Assembly: GCA_903904275.1 (NCBI GenBank)
Contig: CAIVBX010000246.1
Location: 1 to 10,457 of the forward strand
Reading direction: 5' to 3'
From: an uncultured Pseudomonadota bacterium
GTDB taxonomy: Bacteria; Pseudomonadota; Gammaproteobacteria; Methylococcales; Methylomonadaceae
DNA: 10,457 nucleotides
Shown one piece after another: positions 6,859-10,457 of this stretch. The notes beneath the pieces are model-generated. The model was not told where the DNA came from and did not search any database. It saw only the letters and a program-made list of their open reading frames with translations. The position numbers and the translations under genes were made by a program. Numbering within the stretch: the first letter of the stretch is position 1; the number at the start of each line of letters is the position of its first letter.

Positions 6859-6882
6859 ACGGCGTTTTAAAACGCCGTTTTT
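6859..6882 (+). terminator. Intrinsic terminator after ribB
   Basis: A perfect 20-base palindrome, ACGGCGTTTTAAAACGCCGT (6859-6878), can fold into an 8-bp stem with a TTAA loop. It is followed directly by a T-run (6878-6882). It lies 37 bases after the ribB stop and is oriented for rightward transcripts; no T-run flanks it on the other strand. It separates ribB from the downstream secreted-protein gene, which then needs its own promoter in the A+T-rich stretch 6883-6905, or readthrough. Confidence 0.88.
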
Positions 6883-6905
6883 CATTTTTAAAATAAAAAT
6901 AAAAT

Positions 6906-6910
6906 AAGGG
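6906..6910 (+). promoter_or_regulatory. Ribosome binding site that selects the second of two ATGs
   Basis: AAGGG ends seven bases before the ATG at 6918 but only one base before the in-frame ATG at 6912. The spacing decides for 6918, which also gives the cleaner MKKTLL signal-peptide start. Confidence 0.7.
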
Positions 6911-6917
6911 TATGACA

Positions 6918-7325
6918 ATGAAAAAAACACTTTTGGCTTTAGCAATTTTAACGTTTTCTATAAATAGTTTTGCTGTTGACCACAGTATGCACGGCGGTGG
7001 AAATAGTGGTGGCGGTGGTGGTTCTTCTGCAACGTGTGAAAAAGCACGATTTGACAAATTCCAACCTGAAAATTTAGCCACTGTTTCGCCTGAATCAGAA
7101 TTTGCATTTACGGCATTTAACGTGCAAAAACCTGAACAAATTGAAGTGACCGTAAAATCTCACCCAGTTGAACTTAAAACAGAAGCGCGTGGCGATTTAT
7201 ATCGCGTTACAGGAAAATTGCCTGCTGAATTAAAAAATACGACTGCTCGAATTCAAATCAAAGCAACTACTAAAGTCGAAAAATGCAACGGCGAAGGCGG
7301 TTGGCTTGTCACAATAAGCGAATAA
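6918..7325 (+). CDS. Small secreted protein of unknown function, possible N-terminal metal site
   Basis: I do not recognise the family. The product is 135 residues and carries a clear signal peptide: MKK, a hydrophobic stretch 4-16, then SFA with likely cleavage after A19. The mature protein would begin V-D-H-S-M-H, followed by a glycine/serine-rich linker (26-37). A compact domain of about 95 residues follows, predicted by eye to be beta-rich. It is bounded by two cysteines (C40 and C123) that could form a disulfide in the periplasm. The segment around FQPENLATVSPESEFAF (48-64) resembles the opening of immunoglobulin-like periplasmic domains such as CopC, but only weakly. It sits between a strong terminator and rlmJ, whose start follows its stop by 4 bp, so the two may be co-transcribed. 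The open frame could begin at 6912 (two extra residues), but ribosome-binding-site spacing favours 6918. Confidence 0.8.
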   Translation: MKKTLLALAILTFSINSFAVDHSMHGGGNSGGGGGSSATCEKARFDKFQPENLATVSPESEFAFTAFNVQKPEQIEVTVKSHPVELKTEARGDLYRVTGKLPAELKNTTARIQIKATTKVEKCNGEGGWLVTISE

Positions 7326-7329
7326 TAAA

Positions 7330-8175
7330 ATGTTAAGTTATCGTCACGCTTTCCACGCAGGCAATTTTGCCGATGTGTTGAAACACGTTGTTTTAATTGA
7401 AATTCTTGCGTATTTGGCGCAAAAAGAAAAACCCTTTTGTGTGATTGATACGCACGCAGGTGGTGGAAAATATGCGCTGGATAGTGATTTCGCATTAAAA
7501 ACGCGCGAATTTGACACGGGAATTTCCCGTTTGTGGGAACGTGACGATTTGCCGCAAAGTGTGGCGAATTATGTTGAATTACAAAAACGGTTTAATCAAA
7601 ACGGACAATTCAAAACCTATGCGGGTTCACCGTTGTTGATTAAACAAATGCTACGAGCAAAAGACCGTTTATGTTTGTTTGAATTGCATTCAAATGAATT
7701 TGAAATTTTAAAAACTAATATGAAATTGGATAAGCGTGTTCAACTCGACAAAGCGGACGGTTTAAAACATTCGCTTGGGTTATTACCGCCTGTTGAACGG
7801 CGTGGGTTGGTGTTAATCGACCCGTCGTATGAAATGAAAAGCGATTATTCGGACGTAGTTAAAACGTTAATTCAAATGCACAAACGTTTTGCGACAGGTA
7901 CTTACGCGCTTTGGTATCCTGTGATTGAACGGGGACGAAATGAAACATTAGAAAATGCGTTTAAAAAAAGTGGTATTTCAAATATCCAGTTATTTGAATT
8001 AGGCATTAACGCCGATAATTCAGGGCGTGGAATGAATGCCAGCGGTATGATTATTATCAATCCGCCATGGAATTTAGCCGCCACAATGGAAACAGTTTTG
8101 CCTTGGTTAGCAAACATTTTAGGCGAAAATGGCGCGGGTAATTTTCGTGTTGAAACGTTGACGACAGAGAAATAA
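7330..8175 (+). CDS. rlmJ: 23S rRNA (adenine-2030-N6)-methyltransferase
   Basis: RlmJ is an S-adenosylmethionine-dependent enzyme that methylates N6 of A2030 in 23S rRNA (E. coli numbering). The 281 residues match the usual family length of about 280. The hallmark N-terminus MLSYRHAFHAGNFADVLKH is present. It is followed by the cofactor-binding strand and loop VIDTHAGGGKY (38-48), the acidic segment CLFELHSNEF (115-124), and the catalytic motif IV DPSYE (164-168), a DPPY-type variant. The conserved late segments RFATGTYALWYPV (186-198) and GRGMNASGMIIINPPW (232-247) also fit. The start is fixed by the family N-terminus; no strong Shine-Dalgarno is visible, so initiation may depend on the upstream gene ending 4 bp before. 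Its stop is 3 bp from that of the convergent response regulator gene. Nothing in it looks damaged. Confidence 0.95.
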   Translation: MLSYRHAFHAGNFADVLKHVVLIEILAYLAQKEKPFCVIDTHAGGGKYALDSDFALKTREFDTGISRLWERDDLPQSVANYVELQKRFNQNGQFKTYAGSPLLIKQMLRAKDRLCLFELHSNEFEILKTNMKLDKRVQLDKADGLKHSLGLLPPVERRGLVLIDPSYEMKSDYSDVVKTLIQMHKRFATGTYALWYPVIERGRNETLENAFKKSGISNIQLFELGINADNSGRGMNASGMIIINPPWNLAATMETVLPWLANILGENGAGNFRVETLTTEK

Positions 8176-8178
8176 AAA

Positions 8179-8814
8179 TTACGAAATCAAGTTTTTCTTG
8201 ATGGCGTAAGTTATAAGTTCTGCATTCGTTGTCATATTCATTTTTTTCATCAAACGAGTACGAAACGTGCTAATTGTTTTAACGCTTTTTGACATATCAT
8301 TCGCAATATCAGTGATTTTTGTGCCTTTGCAAATAGAAACAAAAACCTGAAATTCGCGGTCACTTAATTGTAAATGTGGAAGTGACGATTCGGATTTTGG
8401 ATTTAATTCATTGACTAATTTATCAGTCATCGCAATGCTGACATATTTGCCGCCACTGGCTACTTTACGAATTGCATAAACTAATTGCTCGGCGGCACTG
8501 TCTTTAGTCAAATAACCATCTGCACCTGCGCGTAACATTCTGACAGCGTATTGATCTTCGGGATACATGCTTAAAATCAAAATAGGTAACAAAGGAAATC
8601 GGATTTTAATTTCTTTGATTAGCTCCAAGATATTTTTACCTGGCATCGAAATATCAAGTAACACAACATCAAAATTACGTCCACGCATGATGCTTAATGC
8701 TTCATCTCCCGAATACGCTTCGCCTGATACAAACATATCGGGAATATCAGACAAAATTTGTTTTAATCCTTCAATGACAATCACATGATCATCAACAATT
8801 AGTATTTCAATCAT
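8179..8814 (-). CDS. Response regulator transcription factor, LuxR/NarL type
   Basis: A DNA-binding response regulator of 211 residues. The receiver domain (about 1-120) has the acidic pair D8-D9, the phospho-acceptor D54 in VLLDISMPG (51-59), S82 in ILILSMYPE, and K104 in GYLTKDSA, so it should be phosphorylatable. The output domain (about 148-205) is a LuxR-type helix-turn-helix with LSDREFQVF (150-158) and the recognition-helix region KSVKTISTFRTRLMKKM (176-192), ending NAELITYAIKKNL. The GacA/UvrY- and NarL-like groups share this architecture, but I cannot name an orthologue. Its ATG lies inside the kinase gene's last codons (8-bp overlap), so the two are translationally coupled and should be cognate partners. 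Target genes are not apparent; no operator-like repeat was found nearby. Confidence 0.93.
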   Translation of the reverse strand: MIEILIVDDHVIVIEGLKQILSDIPDMFVSGEAYSGDEALSIMRGRNFDVVLLDISMPGKNILELIKEIKIRFPLLPILILSMYPEDQYAVRMLRAGADGYLTKDSAAEQLVYAIRKVASGGKYVSIAMTDKLVNELNPKSESSLPHLQLSDREFQVFVSICKGTKITDIANDMSKSVKTISTFRTRLMKKMNMTTNAELITYAIKKNLIS

Positions 8815-10457
8815 TAGTTGATTCTGTGTGTGGAATGCGTAAGGTAATCATTGTGCCTTTTTCTTTTTCACTTTCAATCGTAATTTCGCCAGAGCAACAA
8901 CGAACTCGTTCATACATTCCTTGAATGCCATACCGTTCTGATTTTTTTACGTTTTTCATTCCAATTCCGTTGTCGATAATGATTATTGTGATAAATGAAT
9001 CAATCATTTCAATATCAATTTTCACTTCGCTTGCGTTTGCGTGGCGCGTTATATTTGTGAGGGCTTCTTGAACAATTCTAAAAATAGCGGTGCTGAGTTT
9101 TTTATCCAAAAAACATTCATCACTCGATATTTTTAAAATACACGCTATTTCCGTTTGTTCTCGGAATTTTTCGACTTGCCATTCAATTGCCGCAAATAAT
9201 CCTAAATGATCCAAAATACTCGGACGCAATTCCGTAATAATATCCCGCGTTGAAGAAACCGCCTTATCAACATATTCAATCATGCCTTTTATTTTTTTAA
9301 GGTAATGATATAAGTGATTCGGCAATTTTTGATATAACCAACTTAAATCCATTTTTAGCGCGGTTAAAATACTTCCCAATTCATCATGAATTTCTAAAGC
9401 AATTCGTGTTCGTTCTTCTTCTCGAACGCATTCCAAATGGTTTGATAATTTTCGATATTTATCTTCACTTTCAATTAACGCCCGTTCATTTTGTTTGCGT
9501 TCTGTAATATCAGTCACAATCACATGAACCGTTTTGCCATCTTCAAAAGGCACAGCAGAAACCAGTACATCAACAACTGAACCATCTAATCGCACAATTT
9601 TTTCTTCAATCGCGGGGTTAGGTAAATTATTGTCGGTGATATTTTTAATGCGTTTTCGTATTATTTCATGAAAATCGGGGTGAAATAATTGATAAGGCGA
9701 ACATCCGACTAATTGTTCTGGCGAATTTGCGCCCCAAAGTCGCAAACTCGCTTGATTAACTTCTAAAATACAATTTCCACGATGAATAAAAATGGCTTCG
9801 GGTGCAAAATCAAATAATGTTCGATAACGATCTTCAATTTGTTTTTGTTTGGTTAAATCATATATCGTGAAAACAAATAGATTTTCTTGTTCAAATTGAA
9901 TTTTTTTAATTTGTAAGGTGATTAAAAAAATATCACCATTTTTTTTAATCGCGTGAATTTCACGTTTGCCTTGAAAATTGAAATTGATATGCCGTCGCTC
10001 ATTCTTAAAAATCAATTCCGATATATTTTTTTTGCCCAACTCTTCAACGGTATAACCAAACATCGTTTGACTAGCAAAATTAAAACGTCCAATTTCGCCT
10101 GCTTTATCTGTAATGATAATGCCATCAGAAACATTATCAAAAATAGCTTTCATTTTGATTTCATTTTTAATCAGCAACATTTCCATTTCATAGCGAGCCG
10201 TTACGTCATTTTGAATACCAACAAAATGTGTTGTTGTGCCGTGTTTGTCTTTTATCGGCGCAATATAAATTTCATTCCAAAATAATTCGCCATTTTTACG
10301 ATAATTTCGTAAGACGGCATAACCTTCCTTATTTTCATTTAATGCGATACGCAAATTTTCAATTTTAGGTTGATTTCTATCTTGTTTTTGTAAAATGCGA
10401 CAATTTTTACCTAATACGTCCTCCGAAGAATGTCCCGTTATTCTCAAAAATGCGTCA
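8807..10457 (-). CDS. LOV-PAS-PAS sensor histidine kinase, HisKA_3 type (partial, N-terminus outside window)
   Basis: Sensor kinase partner of the adjacent regulator. The frame is still open at the window edge, so the true start is not seen; the TTG at 10447 is internal to a domain. Numbering from the first full codon (10456), residues 1-85 are a LOV-type PAS domain with LGKNCRILQ (15-23) including C19, RNYRKNGELFWNE (50-62), and VGIQND (79-84). A second PAS domain (about 103-200, FGYTVEELGKKNI) and a third (about 212-315, with C-terminal VIVTDITERKQNE) follow. The dimerisation domain has REEERTRIALEIHDELGSIL with phospho-acceptor H357. The ATPase domain has the N-box EALTNITRHA (464-473), DNGIG (495-499) and YGIQGM. 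No membrane segment appears in the visible part, so it is probably cytoplasmic. Autophosphorylation and transfer to D54 of the regulator are expected from the family. Light control is inferred from the LOV residues. Confidence 0.93.
   Translation of the reverse strand, partial: DAFLRITGHSSEDVLGKNCRILQKQDRNQPKIENLRIALNENKEGYAVLRNYRKNGELFWNEIYIAPIKDKHGTTTHFVGIQNDVTARYEMEMLLIKNEIKMKAIFDNVSDGIIITDKAGEIGRFNFASQTMFGYTVEELGKKNISELIFKNERRHINFNFQGKREIHAIKKNGDIFLITLQIKKIQFEQENLFVFTIYDLTKQKQIEDRYRTLFDFAPEAIFIHRGNCILEVNQASLRLWGANSPEQLVGCSPYQLFHPDFHEIIRKRIKNITDNNLPNPAIEEKIVRLDGSVVDVLVSAVPFEDGKTVHVIVTDITERKQNERALIESEDKYRKLSNHLECVREEERTRIALEIHDELGSILTALKMDLSWLYQKLPNHLYHYLKKIKGMIEYVDKAVSSTRDIITELRPSILDHLGLFAAIEWQVEKFREQTEIACILKISSDECFLDKKLSTAIFRIVQEALTNITRHANASEVKIDIEMIDSFITIIIIDNGIGMKNVKKSERYGIQGMYERVRCCSGEITIESEKEKGTMITLRIPHTESTND

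Noticed and set aside
7034..7325. Small secreted protein as a CopC copper-binding protein
   Set aside because: Only a short stretch resembles CopC and the histidine ligands of CopC are not evident, so I left the gene unnamed.
10445..10447. TTG as the start codon of the histidine kinase
   Set aside because: The frame continues upstream (D-A-F before it), and those residues fit the LOV/PAS domain, so the real start is outside the window.

Overview
The window looks like the chromosome of an A+T-rich gammaproteobacterium with methylotrophic C1 metabolism, most likely a methanotroph of the Methylococcales. Two things point there. One gene encodes methenyl-tetrahydromethanopterin cyclohydrolase (Mch), an enzyme of the H4MPT-linked formaldehyde oxidation pathway. 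Beside it lie a beta-propeller protein and an ABC ATPase of the type found with PQQ-dependent alcohol oxidation. ParC, UbiD, RibB and RlmJ are ordinary gammaproteobacterial housekeeping genes. The taxon is inferred; no rRNA or other marker settles it.

Layout. Bases 1-465 (+) are the 3' end of parC. It converges on, and overlaps by 4 bp, a leftward block of four tightly packed genes (462-5606, -). In transcription order these are ubiD, an in-frame fusion of an ATP-grasp protein to Mch, a secreted YVTN-type beta-propeller, and an ABC transporter ATPase. From a 118-bp divergent spacer, ribB with a degenerate RibA-like domain runs rightward (5725-6822) and ends at a strong intrinsic terminator (6859-6882). 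A small secreted protein (6918-7325) and rlmJ (7330-8175) follow, 4 bp apart. rlmJ converges on a leftward two-component operon (8179-10457). That operon is a histidine kinase, cut by the right edge of the window, overlapping its LuxR/NarL-type response regulator by 8 bp.

Main points of interest. (1) The kinase begins, as far as is visible, with a PAS domain that keeps the flavin-binding and photoactive-cysteine residues of a LOV blue-light sensor. It is followed by two more PAS domains and a HisKA_3/HATPase core, so this is a candidate blue-light two-component system. (2) The ATP-grasp protein and Mch, which I know as separate neighbouring genes in methylotrophs, form one uninterrupted 653-codon frame here. 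A Shine-Dalgarno-like site still sits before the internal Mch ATG. (3) The C-terminal half of the RibB protein has lost the zinc and catalytic motifs of GTP cyclohydrolase II. (4) The ABC ATPase has no permease gene beside it within the window. (5) The small secreted protein would have a V-D-H N-terminus after signal peptide cleavage, a possible ATCUN copper site.

Spacers are short (54, 118 and 95 bp) and no stretch over 300 bases lacks a gene. I saw no tRNA, rRNA, CRISPR array, insertion sequence or prophage gene.
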